DNA of 64,000 bases, from contig NZ_JACYXM010000010.1 of NCBI RefSeq assembly GCF_014843005.1, positions 1 to 64,000 of the forward strand, written 5' to 3'. This document shows, in pieces, positions 20,142 to 28,728 of the stretch. Both the position numbers and the translations under genes were made by a program. The notes under the pieces are model-generated. The model had not been told where the DNA came from. It saw only the letters and a program-made list of their open reading frames with translations, and did not search any database. Positions within the stretch are counted from its first letter, which is position 1. Each line of letters begins with the position of its first letter. The stretch comes from Rhodanobacter sp. DHG33. Lineage in GTDB: Bacteria; Pseudomonadota; Gammaproteobacteria; Xanthomonadales; Rhodanobacteraceae.

Positions 20142-21971
20142 CTAGGTCCGCACGCGGGTGAAGCCGTCTGCGCTCCAATCCTCGCTGCCGACGCCGTGGT
20201 GCACGAAGAACAGGCCATCCGGATCGTACTTGCGCTTGGCCGCGGCGAGGCGCGGGTAATTGCCGCCCCAGAATCCCCGCTGCCAGTCGCGCAGGAAGTA
20301 GTCGCTTTCCGAGACGTAGGAACCGGCGTCCGGCGCTACGGCACGGATGATGTCCATCGCCTGGTCGATGGCGGTCGCTTCGCGCCGCGCCTTGGCCAGG
20401 TCGGGCTTCGCGCCCGGCAGGCCAGGGTAGGCGGGTGGACCGCCGTTGGCGCAGATCAGCAATGCGAACGCATCGAGCACCTGCGGATGGGTGGCGGTAT
20501 CGCGGGCGCGGGCGATCGTGTCGGCCGGTGCGCCGGCCAGCCCCTTGTTGAAATGCAGGGAAAAGCCCCAGCGCTGCGAAGCGGTGATCAAGGCCTCCAC
20601 CAGCTGTGCCTGTCGCCCGGGTTCCAGCAGCGAAGCCGGCAGCCACGCCGACTGGTAGGCATGGATGAACCAGCCGGCCTGGTCATGATCGCCGGCCCAC
20701 AGCATGTGATAGCTGGGTGCGCCCGGCCGGTCGTCGGACACGATGACGTCCGGCGCGTACTTGCGCAGGACGTCGGCGTCCCAGAGGTGCCGGGCCGGTG
20801 CCAGCCGCGCCTGGAACGGTGTGGTGATGCGGCAATCCTTGCGCGCACGCACCCAGTCGAGGAAAGGCGCCCAGGTCTGTTCGACTTCCTGCTGGGTGAG
20901 GCCCTGGACCGACATGGAAATGTCGAGGGTGTCGCCACCGTAGAATCGCATTTGCTCGCCCCAGTGCGGATTGAACAGCGCGCGCCGGTAGAAGCCCACC
21001 GCCTCGGCGATCAGGGCGCGATAGGCTGCATCCGAGTCGGCCTTGACGGTGACGTTGATGCCACCCAGGAATTCGGGCAGTTCGAAAGTGCGCAGGGTCA
21101 GTCGCGTGACCACGCCCAGGCTACCGCCACCGCCACCCTTGAGGCCCCAGAACAGCTCCGGGTTCGTGTGGGCGTTGGCGATGCGCACCTGGCCGTCGGC
21201 GGTGACGACCTCCGCTTCCAGCAGGTTGGACGCCGCCGTGCCCCAGCGCTTCGAGTGGCTGCCGAAGCCGCCGCTCTGTACCAGTCCGGCCACGCCCACC
21301 GTGGTGCAGCCGCCGCCTTGCACGTAACGGCCACCCTGGGTGGTCACGGCGTGGTAGGCGTCGATCCACATGGCGCCCGCCTGCACGCTCACCGCCGCCT
21401 GCGGTGCCACGAAGCCGGTGCAGCCTTGCGGCACGAAGGCGTCGTGCAAGCTCACCTGGTTCATGTGGCGCGTCCACACCAGCAGCGAATCCGGTGCGTC
21501 CGAGGTGCCCTGGTAGCTGTGGCCGCCGCCTTTCACCACCAGTCGCAGGCGATGCCGACGCGCGAAGTCGACGGCTGCAGCCACGTCGGTGGCGCTTTCC
21601 GCCGCCACCGCGTAGGCGCTGGGTTGCGAAGTCCAGGCATCGGCCCAGCCGCTGGTCTGGGTCAGCGCGGGGTTGTCGCCCATCGCGAACGGGTTGTCCA
21701 GTTGCTTGAGTGCCTGCACGCAGGCACTGTCCGACGGCGACGCGCCACAGGCGGCGAATGGCGGTTCCAGCTTCAGCAGCCGGCCGCCGACCTGCTGCTT
21801 CAGCTGCCCCCATTCCGCGGCCGTGGGCCAGCCCGGCTGGCCAGGACGCAGCCGCGAACGGAGCGTTGTCGCGAGGCCGCCGGCGCCGCGCGCCAGGGTC
21901 GTGCCGCTGCGCATCAGCAGGGGCAGCAGGGGCAGGGTGGCGGCGGCCTTCAGCAAATCGCGCCTTTTCAT
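20142..21971 (-). CDS. Tat-exported FAD-binding oxidase, berberine-bridge-enzyme type
   Basis: A 609-residue flavoprotein. The N-terminus MKRRDLLKAAATLPLLPLLM has a twin-arginine export signal. The PCMH FAD domain follows, with KGGGHSYQGTSD (FAD-linking His region), SVQAGAMWIDAYHAV and a second cofactor segment GGGCTTVGVAGLVQSGGFG. The C-terminal berberine-bridge motif shows as FWGGNYPRLAAAKRKYDPDG. The family oxidises sugars, alcohols or aromatic compounds with O2, giving H2O2. It is divergent from the LytTR regulator gene. The substrate is unknown. Confidence 0.87.
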   Translation of the reverse strand: MKRRDLLKAAATLPLLPLLMRSGTTLARGAGGLATTLRSRLRPGQPGWPTAAEWGQLKQQVGGRLLKLEPPFAACGASPSDSACVQALKQLDNPFAMGDNPALTQTSGWADAWTSQPSAYAVAAESATDVAAAVDFARRHRLRLVVKGGGHSYQGTSDAPDSLLVWTRHMNQVSLHDAFVPQGCTGFVAPQAAVSVQAGAMWIDAYHAVTTQGGRYVQGGGCTTVGVAGLVQSGGFGSHSKRWGTAASNLLEAEVVTADGQVRIANAHTNPELFWGLKGGGGGSLGVVTRLTLRTFELPEFLGGINVTVKADSDAAYRALIAEAVGFYRRALFNPHWGEQMRFYGGDTLDISMSVQGLTQQEVEQTWAPFLDWVRARKDCRITTPFQARLAPARHLWDADVLRKYAPDVIVSDDRPGAPSYHMLWAGDHDQAGWFIHAYQSAWLPASLLEPGRQAQLVEALITASQRWGFSLHFNKGLAGAPADTIARARDTATHPQVLDAFALLICANGGPPAYPGLPGAKPDLAKARREATAIDQAMDIIRAVAPDAGSYVSESDYFLRDWQRGFWGGNYPRLAAAKRKYDPDGLFFVHHGVGSEDWSADGFTRVRT

Positions 21972-22129
21972 CGTGGGTGGCTCCGGCTGGATGGACAGCG
22001 GTCAGCATGGTGCGGCGTGCCCGTTGTTCCCAGCGTGGAGTGACGGATCGCCGGCCATCAGGGACGAGCCGACGCCGGTGCGGGACGGGCTGCGCGGGGA
22101 TTTTGCCGCAGCCACGTAGAATCGCCGGC

Positions 22130-23005
22130 ATGAACGAGCAGGCGGATGTCGGATACAGGGATTTTCAGCGGTGGCCGCCCTCGGTCGAGGTCGCCTTCTG
22201 GGTGGTTCTGTACACCCTCAACACCGTGTTCAACGGGATCGTCGCGCGGATCGACCATGCCCATACGGCGGCCTGGGAGCCGTGGGTGTGGGAGTCGAGC
22301 AGCTCGCTGCTGGTCCTGCTGCTGATCCCCTTCGTGAAGGCGGTGGAGCGGCGCTGGCCGTTCCGCTTCGATACGTGGCGCCACAGCCTGCCGTGGCATC
22401 TGCTGGCCAGCGTGGTGTTCAGCCTGGTGCACGTGGCGGGCATGGTCGAGGTGCGCAGGCTGGCTTATGCGGCGGTCGGCCAGCACTACCGTTTCGGCGA
22501 GTGGTGGCCGGGCTTCGGCTACGAGTACCTGAAGGACATCCGCAGCTATTTCACCATCGTCGCGATGATCTGCCTGTCGCGGCTGTGGCTGCTGCGTCAG
22601 CAGGGCGAGGCGAAACTGCTGGTCGAACCGGACGACGGTCCGCCGGTGGAGCCGGTGGAGCGGCCCGAGCGCTTCCTGGTGCGCAAGCTGGGCAAGGAGT
22701 TCCTGGTCAACGCCAGCGAGATCGAGTGGCTGCAGGCCGCTGGCAACTACGTGAACCTGCACGTGCGCGGGCGCGACTATCCCTTGCGCAGCACCATGGC
22801 CGGCATCGAGGCGCGGTTGGATCCGGCGCGTTTCCTGCGCGTGCATCGCGGCTACTTCGTCAACCTCGACTACCTCGCCGAGATCGAGCCGCTGGAAACC
22901 GGCGATGCGCGCCTGCGCCTGCGCGACGGCACGACGATTCCGTGCAGCCGCCGTTACCGCGCCGCGCTGCGCGAGCGCTATGGCGGCCCTGCCGCGGGCG
23001 AATGA
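22130..23005 (+). CDS. Membrane-bound LytTR-family transcriptional regulator
   Basis: A 291-residue protein. The N-terminal half has about four membrane spans (VEVAFWVVLYTLNTVFNGIV, SSLLVLLLIPFVKAV, LPWHLLASVVFSLVHVAGMV, YFTIVAMICLSRLWLL). The C-terminal 100 residues are a LytTR DNA-binding domain (EIEWLQAAGNYVNLHVRG, then MAGIEARLDPARFLRVHRGY and the CSRRYRAALRERY end). Such one-component regulators sense an envelope signal directly and bind DNA at the membrane. The divergent FAD oxidase gene at 20142 is an obvious candidate target. The ATG at 22130 lies just before the first helix. Confidence 0.85.
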   Translation: MNEQADVGYRDFQRWPPSVEVAFWVVLYTLNTVFNGIVARIDHAHTAAWEPWVWESSSSLLVLLLIPFVKAVERRWPFRFDTWRHSLPWHLLASVVFSLVHVAGMVEVRRLAYAAVGQHYRFGEWWPGFGYEYLKDIRSYFTIVAMICLSRLWLLRQQGEAKLLVEPDDGPPVEPVERPERFLVRKLGKEFLVNASEIEWLQAAGNYVNLHVRGRDYPLRSTMAGIEARLDPARFLRVHRGYFVNLDYLAEIEPLETGDARLRLRDGTTIPCSRRYRAALRERYGGPAAGE

Positions 23006-23067
23006 GCTTGCGCCGCGGCGCGGGATCGTTCCAAGCTAACCGCTGGTTCCGCCCCGGATGTTCGCCG

Positions 23068-23799
23068 ATGACTGTCGCGCCGCTTCGTTCCCGTTACGCA
23101 TTCGCCGCCCTTGCCGGCACACTGATCCTCGCCGGCTGTTCGCAGGGCGCGCCCGCGCCGGATGCCGCGCAGCCACCGGCGCAGGCGCAGGCCGACGAGG
23201 CATCGCGCAACCTCGACGCCTACCGCAAGCTGCTGAGCATGCACAACGACCAGATGGCGGCGTCGATGGGCGAGGACATCGTGCAGCGCTTCCCCAACAG
23301 CGCCGCGGCGAAGGAAGTCCAGCAGACGCTGCCCGACGTCGAGAAGCGCTGGAAGGAAGCCAGCGAGAAGGCGCGGCTCACCGCGCTGTGGCAGTACCAA
23401 GTGGCGCCGATGGAAGGCGGCACGCAGTCCACCGCGGCGATCTACGACAGCCAGCCCACCGACGTGCACGTGCGGCTGGTGCTGCGCCGGCATACCAGCT
23501 GGGGCCAGAGCGCGTTCCTGTTCAGCGATACCCATGGCTTCATCTGCAAGGGCGATTGCACCGTCGCGGCGAAGTTCGACGACAAGCTGCATCCGATCAA
23601 GGCCTATGCGCCGCCCACGGGCGAGCCGGCGCTGATGATCCGCGACGACAAGGGTTTCATCGCGCTGCTGCAGAAGTCGAAGAAGATCAGCCTGCCCGTC
23701 ACCATGCAGGACGGCAAGAAGGTGGATCTGCTCTACGAAGTGGGCGGCTTCGTGCCCGACCAGTGGCAAGCGCTGCCGAAGAAAGGCGGCAAGAAGTAA
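23068..23799 (+). CDS. Lipoprotein of unknown function
   Basis: A 243-residue lipoprotein. The signal peptide ends in the lipobox LAGC (Cys26). A Pro/Ala-rich linker is followed by a helical region (NLDAYRKLLSMHNDQMAASM) typical of tetratricopeptide-like helices. A beta-rich C-terminal domain of about 120 residues follows, with a cysteine pair in GFICKGDCTVAAKFD. I do not recognise the family. It follows the LytTR gene by 62 bp and may share its transcript. Confidence 0.72.
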   Translation: MTVAPLRSRYAFAALAGTLILAGCSQGAPAPDAAQPPAQAQADEASRNLDAYRKLLSMHNDQMAASMGEDIVQRFPNSAAAKEVQQTLPDVEKRWKEASEKARLTALWQYQVAPMEGGTQSTAAIYDSQPTDVHVRLVLRRHTSWGQSAFLFSDTHGFICKGDCTVAAKFDDKLHPIKAYAPPTGEPALMIRDDKGFIALLQKSKKISLPVTMQDGKKVDLLYEVGGFVPDQWQALPKKGGKK

Positions 23800-23861
23800 C
23801 TTAGGTACACCCGCCGGTCATTCGCGCGTTCCCATGCGCATCGACGACAGGAGATGCAGCC

Positions 23862-24314
23862 ATGTTCCGCAAAGCCACGTGGGCAGTCGTCGCGCTGGCG
23901 ACGGCATTGGGCGCGTGTTCCAGCGTGCCGTATGCGCAGCGGCAGGCTCAGCGCCAGGCCGCTTATGCGGCCGCGGCCGGCGCGCCGGTACGCAGCTTCA
24001 ACTTCTACAACCTGTATTCGTGGGAACCGCTGGGCAATAGCCAGCTCGTCGTTTATACGCAGGCCAACCGCGCGTGGCTGCTGGACGTGGGCAACTGCCC
24101 GAACCTGGGTTTCGCCAACACCATCGGGCTCACCGCGTTCACGGGCGAGGTGTCGGTGAATTTCGACAAGGTGATCACCGGCCGGGGCTTTCCGCCGTGC
24201 TTCATCACGAAGATCCGTCCGGTCGACGTGGCCAGGCTGAAGCTGGAGCAGGAGGCGCAGCGCAAGATCGAGTCCGCGCCGCGCGAGCCGGCGACGACTG
24301 CGCCGCAGCAGTAG
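23862..24314 (+). CDS. DUF6491-like lipoprotein
   Basis: A 150-residue lipoprotein with lipobox LGAC (Cys19). The body (VRSFNFYNLYSWEPLGNSQL, then a Trp-Leu-Leu-Asp-Val strand followed by NCPNLGFANTIGLTAF) matches the pattern of DUF6491 proteins, small periplasmic proteins of unknown role. A helical charged tail (ARLKLEQEAQRKIESAP) ends the protein. An AGGAG site precedes the ATG. It converges on uspA with only 6 bp between stops. Confidence 0.72.
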   Translation: MFRKATWAVVALATALGACSSVPYAQRQAQRQAAYAAAAGAPVRSFNFYNLYSWEPLGNSQLVVYTQANRAWLLDVGNCPNLGFANTIGLTAFTGEVSVNFDKVITGRGFPPCFITKIRPVDVARLKLEQEAQRKIESAPREPATTAPQQ

Positions 24315-24320
24315 CCGCGG

Positions 24321-24734
24321 TCAGCGCACCACCGTCACCGGCACGTGGGCTCTGGCGAGCACGTTGTCGGAAACCGAGCCGACCAGCCAGCGCGCCAGCG
24401 TGCCGCGTTCGGTGTGGCCGATCACGATGTGGTCGATGCCGCGCTGGTCGACCTGGCTGAGCAGTACGTCGCCAGGGCTGCCGTGGGTGAGTTCGATATC
24501 GACGAGGCGGCCGGTGTCGGCATCGAGCGCAACAAGTTCTTCCTGGAGTTCCTGCATGCGCTGGGTGCCGGAGTCGGTCATCATCAGGGCGCAGGTGTCG
24601 CCGCCTTCGGCCACCTGCAGCACCGATACCACGCGCACCCGGCCGCCGCAGCCACGGGCCAGTTCCATCGCGAACGCGAAGGCGCGGCGCGCCGCGTCCG
24701 AGCCGTCGTAACCGACCAGCGAATACTTGGGCAT
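24321..24734 (-). CDS. Universal stress protein, UspA family
   Basis: A 137-residue cytoplasmic protein. KYSLVGYDGSDAARRAFAFA and the C-terminal IVIGHTERGTLARWLVGSVSDNV are the Usp fold with the ATP-binding G-x2-G-x9-G-S region (HTERGTLARWLVGSVS). The ATG at 24734 was chosen because AGGAG lies 5 bp before it; a GTG two codons upstream is the alternative. Usp proteins accumulate on growth arrest and protect cells by unclear means. Confidence 0.88.
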   Translation of the reverse strand: MPKYSLVGYDGSDAARRAFAFAMELARGCGGRVRVVSVLQVAEGGDTCALMMTDSGTQRMQELQEELVALDADTGRLVDIELTHGSPGDVLLSQVDQRGIDHIVIGHTERGTLARWLVGSVSDNVLARAHVPVTVVR

Positions 24735-24923
24735 GTCCACTCCTGTTGCGGCGGGCGCCGTTGAACGCAGTGTGGGGCGCGTCGTGTTAGCGAAACATCA
24801 AAATGAACGAAAGCGCGCGAAGCTCACATCGCCGTCACGATATTGCGCCGACGCTCTTTCGTGCGCCCCCGGCCGAAAGTTCCGGCCGGGCCGCGACAAC
24901 CCCGTAAACCGAAGGAGACGACG

Positions 24924-25382
24924 ATGAGCAAGCGTACCCTCGTCCTGACTGCCGCCCTGCTGCTGGGCGCAGGCGTTCTGGCCACCGTGCCGGTCGCGCC
25001 CGTCCATGCTGCCGAGGCGAACGTGAAGTGCCACCTCGACTTCAATCTGTCTGGTTGGTCGATCATCTACAAGCACGCCGAAGGCAGCGGCACCGTACGT
25101 TGCGACAACGGCCAGGAGGCCGCGGTGAAGATTGCAGTGATCGGCGGCGGCCTCACCGCCGGCAAGTACCGCATCGACCATGGCACCGGTGACATCACGC
25201 ACGTGCGCGGCATCAAGGACGTGTTTGGCGATTACGCGCAGGCTGGCGCCGAAGCCGGCATAGTGAAGAGCGGTACCGCGCAGGTGCTGACCAAGGGCAC
25301 CACCTCGCTGGCGCTGGCCGGCAATGGCGAGGGCATCAACCTCGGCGTGTCGGTGGGCCGCTTCACCATCAGCCCGCGTTGA
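24924..25382 (+). CDS. Secreted beta-rich protein of unknown function
   Basis: A 152-residue protein with a clear Sec signal peptide (MSKRTLVLTAALLLGAGVLA, cleavage after VHAAEA) and GAAGGAGA upstream. The mature part has glycine-rich strands (IAVIGGGLTAGKYRIDHGTG and VSVGRFTISPR) and two cysteines (KCHLDF, VRCDNG) that could form a disulfide. It has a general resemblance to periplasmic DUF992-type proteins, but I cannot assign it. A strong hairpin terminator follows. Confidence 0.72.
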   Translation: MSKRTLVLTAALLLGAGVLATVPVAPVHAAEANVKCHLDFNLSGWSIIYKHAEGSGTVRCDNGQEAAVKIAVIGGGLTAGKYRIDHGTGDITHVRGIKDVFGDYAQAGAEAGIVKSGTAQVLTKGTTSLALAGNGEGINLGVSVGRFTISPR

Positions 25383-25400
25383 GCGAAGGATGCATGACGG

Positions 25401-25432
25401 AAACGAAGGGCGCCGCACGGCGCCCTTCGTTT
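25401..25432 (+). terminator. 15-bp hairpin terminator
   Basis: Arms 25401-25415 and 25418-25432 are perfectly complementary over 15 bp around a 2-base CA centre, 18 bp after the preceding stop. The 5' arm starts AAACGAAGGG and the 3' arm ends CTTCGTTT, so a short T run closes it. Confidence 0.82.
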
Positions 25433-25476
25433 GTGCGGCGGCGTACACTGGGCGACTCGTTCCACGGAGTGCCGCC

Positions 25477-26034
25477 ATGCGCCGCCTGTCGCTGCTGTTT
25501 GCATTGACCCTGCTTTGCGGCCTGTTCGCCGCCCCCGCGTTCTCAAACAGCGCAACTGCCGCCGATGCCATGCCGCAGGCAGGCACCACCGCGCCGACCT
25601 TCCGCCTGCAGGACCAGAATGGTCATTGGCGCAGCCCGGCCGATTACCAGGGCCACTGGCTGGTGCTGTACTTCTACCCCAAGGATTTCACGCCCGGCTG
25701 CACCACCGAGGTCTGCACCTTCCGCGACGACGTCGCCAAGCTGCGGCAGGCGGGCGCGTCGGTGGTGGGCGTGAGCCTGGACGACGTGAAGTCGCATGCG
25801 GATTTTGCCGCCAAGTACCACGTGCCGTTTCCGCTGCTCGCCGACTCGGATCGCAAGACGGCCACCGAATATGGCGTGCTGGGCAGCATGGTGGGCATGC
25901 ACTACGCCAAGCGCACCACCTTCCTGATCGACCCGCAGGGCAAGATCGCCAAGGTCTATGTGGACGTCGACCCCAAGGCGAATTCCAGCCAGGTGCTGAC
26001 CGACCTCGCCACGCTGAAGAAGGCCGCGCCCTGA
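25477..26034 (+). CDS. Exported BCP-type peroxiredoxin
   Basis: A 185-residue thiol peroxidase. The first 28 residues form a Sec signal peptide, so unlike cytoplasmic BCP it should act in the periplasm. The AhpC/TSA fold shows in FRLQDQNGHWRSPADYQGHW, FYPKDFTPGCTTEVCTFRDD and AKRTTFLIDPQGKIAKVY. Peroxidatic Cys75 and resolving Cys80 are five residues apart as in BCP/PrxQ. The stop overlaps the next gene's start by one base (TGATG), indicating co-translation with the membrane protein at 26034. Confidence 0.9.
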   Translation: MRRLSLLFALTLLCGLFAAPAFSNSATAADAMPQAGTTAPTFRLQDQNGHWRSPADYQGHWLVLYFYPKDFTPGCTTEVCTFRDDVAKLRQAGASVVGVSLDDVKSHADFAAKYHVPFPLLADSDRKTATEYGVLGSMVGMHYAKRTTFLIDPQGKIAKVYVDVDPKANSSQVLTDLATLKKAAP

Positions 26035-26567
26035 TGCCGGCGGATTCCGCACCCGCTGTGCGCGGTTTCGCTCCCTGGCGCGTGGCGGTGTGGTTATTGC
26101 TGCTGCTGGCCGCGTTCGGTTGCGTGCAGTACATCGGCCACGCCCAGTTGATGTGGGCGCAGCAGGCGGACGCGTCGCCTGCGGACAGCGCCGCGCTGCA
26201 TGGCATGCTGGCATGGGACGTGGGCTATTTCGTGGTGGCCTTCGCGGTCATCGTGCTCTGCGCCGGGTGCATCCTGCGCCAGGCCTGGGCGCGTACGCCG
26301 CTGCGTGTGGCGTGCGGTCTGCTGGCACTGTGGGCGCTGGTCGGCGGAGGCATGATGCTGGCGCGCTGGCCGCAGTTCGACCGCGCCAGTGCGGATGCGC
26401 TGGCCCAGCTCGGCAGCGACGCCTTGATGCGCAGCGCGGTGCTGCATGCGCGGCGTGTCTATCGCATCACGCTGGTGTTGAAGGCCGTCGCCATCCCGCT
26501 GCTGCTTTGGCTGGCATGGCGGCTGGGCACGCCGGCGGCGCGCATGCAGTTCCGCCAGCGCCGCTGA
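26034..26567 (+). CDS. Four-span membrane protein co-translated with peroxiredoxin
   Basis: A 177-residue protein I cannot name. Four hydrophobic segments are visible (VAVWLLLLLAAFGCVQYIG, VGYFVVAFAVIVLCAGCIL, VACGLLALWALVGGGMMLAR, LVLKAVAIPLLLWLAWRL). Cysteines lie in segments 1 and 2. The ATG overlaps the peroxiredoxin stop by one base. Coupling to an exported thiol peroxidase suggests a membrane partner, perhaps for electron supply, but no redox CxxC pair is present, so this is speculative. Confidence 0.72.
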   Translation: MPADSAPAVRGFAPWRVAVWLLLLLAAFGCVQYIGHAQLMWAQQADASPADSAALHGMLAWDVGYFVVAFAVIVLCAGCILRQAWARTPLRVACGLLALWALVGGGMMLARWPQFDRASADALAQLGSDALMRSAVLHARRVYRITLVLKAVAIPLLLWLAWRLGTPAARMQFRQRR

Positions 26568-26710
26568 GCAGGGAAGCCAAGATGGCGGGGCCGCCTTCGT
26601 GCCGGGAAACGCTCCCCGACAGGATATTTTGATCGCGGATGTTCCCGTGTTCAGCATGGGTTGCCTCGGCTGAAGGTATCGCTGCGTCACCTGTTCGCGG
26701 AACCCTTTCG

Positions 26711-27463
26711 ATGCGCCCCCTCCGTCTGCCTCTGTTCCTGCTGCCCCTGTTTGCCGTGCTGCCCTTGCACGCACAGGACCTGGCCGCCACCTGCCATGCC
26801 ACGAGCAGCTACGACGTGACGTTGCGGCCGCACAGCTTGCTGTTCGATCGCTCTTCGCCCACACCCACGCAGGTGGAGCTCAGCCAGGGCGCTTTGAGCG
26901 TGGATGGCGCAGCGGTGCCCCTGAATGCGGAGGACCAGGATCGCCTCACCTTGTTCGAGCGCGACCTGCGGGCATTGGCGCCACGCGTGCGCGCAGTGGC
27001 ACAGCACGGCGTGGACATCGCGGCGCAGGGCTTGCACGAAGAAATGGGCAGCATGGGCCTGGGCGCCGATACGCGCGCCCAGCTGGATCAGCGGCTGGCG
27101 GCGGATGCCGCCAATCTCAAGCAGCGCATCGCGGCGAGCCAGAGCACGAAGGACTGGCAGGGCGATGCGATGAACCAGTACGTCAGCCGGATCGAAAGCG
27201 ACCTGTTGCCGCTGGTTGCCGGCGACCTGGGGCAACAGGCGCTGAACGCCGCAATGAACGGCGACCTGCAGACCGCTGCCGACCTGCGCGATCGTGCGGC
27301 GAACCTCGCCACGCAGCTGGAGCCGCGCATGCGCCAGCGGATGCAGGCGTTGCGGCCGCAGATCGTGGCGCTGTGCCCGGCGCTCAGGCAGCTGTCCGCT
27401 CTGCAGCAGGGGGTGCGCGACAACCGGGGGCGTGAGCTGGATCTGTTGCAGATCGGCGGCTGA
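26711..27463 (+). CDS. DUF2884 (YggN-like) exported protein
   Basis: A 250-residue secreted protein with signal peptide MRPLRLPLFLLPLFAVLPLH. The early strands (YDVTLRPHSLLFDR, VELSQGALSVDGAAVPL) followed by a long helical region (LTLFERDLRALAPRVRAVAQ ... DIAAQGLHEEMGSMGLG) match YggN/DUF2884 proteins. These are periplasmic proteins of unknown role. Two conserved-looking cysteines (CHATSS, ALCPAL) could pair. It appears monocistronic; 27464-27637 holds nothing I can support. Confidence 0.75.
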   Translation: MRPLRLPLFLLPLFAVLPLHAQDLAATCHATSSYDVTLRPHSLLFDRSSPTPTQVELSQGALSVDGAAVPLNAEDQDRLTLFERDLRALAPRVRAVAQHGVDIAAQGLHEEMGSMGLGADTRAQLDQRLAADAANLKQRIAASQSTKDWQGDAMNQYVSRIESDLLPLVAGDLGQQALNAAMNGDLQTAADLRDRAANLATQLEPRMRQRMQALRPQIVALCPALRQLSALQQGVRDNRGRELDLLQIGG

Positions 27464-27637
27464 ACCCTGGCCAAGCGCTGGCCCAAGGCCTATTGGCAGC
27501 GTGCGGCAAGAGAAGCGAACAGGCGCCGGGAGATTGCGACAGCCGCCACCGCCGCGACGCGGATTAATCTCCGGCTAAGTAGCCGTGTCGGAGGATGAAG
27601 CCACCTAACCCGGCAGCCGATCGGGACGGCACTCGCG

Positions 27638-28075
27638 ATGAACGACACCCGTACCACATGCAATCAGTTGATCCGCCGCGGCATCGATCTGTGCCGCCTG
27701 TATCGGCGTGCCGCGCATGCGGCGGGCGAGCCGGGCTTGCGAGCGGTACTGGACGAGGACGCGCAGGCGCTCGCCGCCGTTGTCGTCGAGCTGCAGCATG
27801 AAGTGGAGCGATCCGGCGGCACGCCGCGCACGAACGGCAGTTGGCGCGCGGGAGTGCGCGGCCGCCTGGTGGAAACCATGGCGCATGCTGCGGCACGGCG
27901 CGACAGCGTCTGGATCCGTGCGTTGGCGCAAGACGAAGCCGCGCTGCTGCGAGCCTTCGAGCGCGCCATCACCGAGTTGCCGGAAGAGTCCGCCGGGAAC
28001 CTCCGACGGCAGTTGCCACGCCTGCGCGGCATCCATCTGGACATGCACAACCTGGGCGGCGCAGCGCATTCCTGA
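27638..28075 (+). CDS. PA2169-type four-helix-bundle protein (DUF2383-like)
   Basis: A 145-residue helical protein. LIRRGIDLCRLYRRAAHAAG, LRAVLDEDAQALAAVVVELQ, the SWRAGVRGRLVETMAH loop and the DEAALLRAFERAI helix follow the DUF2383 pattern. This is a ferritin-like helical bundle of unknown role, often stress-associated. The Glu residues that would bind a di-metal site are only partly present. The 246 bp after it (28076-28321) contain no supported gene. Confidence 0.7.
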   Translation: MNDTRTTCNQLIRRGIDLCRLYRRAAHAAGEPGLRAVLDEDAQALAAVVVELQHEVERSGGTPRTNGSWRAGVRGRLVETMAHAAARRDSVWIRALAQDEAALLRAFERAITELPEESAGNLRRQLPRLRGIHLDMHNLGGAAHS

Positions 28076-28321
28076 TTTTTCGGACGCCTTGCTGTCCGTA
28101 TCGGCAGTCGCGATGGCTCACGTAGTCAGGGCCATCCGGCGGCTTTTCTCAGCGTTCGGTGGCGAGCGATACGCCCGGCGATGTCGGCGCAGACGAATAC
28201 GACTACGTGAATGCGTGCGCCGCGCCCACGGGGATGGCGGAGTGCGCCTGTGTCGTGCCGCGAGACGGCCGGACTAGCCTGCATGACCGGGCGCGCGGCG
28301 CCTTCGCACGGAGAGCGCATC

Positions 28322-28648
28322 ATGCATCGTCGTCTGCTGGCTGCCCTGTCGGGCCTCGTCTTTTTTGCCTATGCCACCCATGCCGCTGCTTCCAGCAGCC
28401 TGCGGGTAGGCAATCGCGTGCTGGTGGTCGGCGACAGCGCGGCCACGGTGGCCGAACTGCTCGGCAAGCCTTCGTACAAGTCGCACCGCGGCGGTACGGG
28501 CGGCAACAGTCGTGGCGGGAAGCGCACGCGCGCCGTTGCTGCGGGAACGAAGACCGGCGAGCAATGGCAGTACCGCCAGGATGGTCACGTGATCGTGATC
28601 ACTCTGGTCGACGGGCGCGTCAGCGATATCGACGAGCGCAGCCGCTGA
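28322..28648 (+). CDS. DUF2845-like secreted protein
   Basis: A 108-residue protein with a signal peptide (MHRRLLAALSGLVFFAYATH, cleavage after AAA) and GGAGAG upstream. The body SLRVGNRVLVVGDSAATVAELLGKPSYK, then WQYRQDGHVIVITLVDGRV, fits DUF2845/SmpA-like small periplasmic proteins with a repeated 'G-D-S ... V ... LG-x-P' motif. An unusual Arg/Gly/Lys-rich insert (HRGGTGGNSRGGKRTRAVAA) sits in the middle. Function unknown. Confidence 0.7.
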   Translation: MHRRLLAALSGLVFFAYATHAAASSSLRVGNRVLVVGDSAATVAELLGKPSYKSHRGGTGGNSRGGKRTRAVAAGTKTGEQWQYRQDGHVIVITLVDGRVSDIDERSR

Positions 28649-28728
28649 GCTCGGTGCCGGACCTCCGGCGCAGCTTCATGCGGCGAGGCGACGGATCGCG
28701 CGCAACGCGGCACTGACTGAAGGCGTGG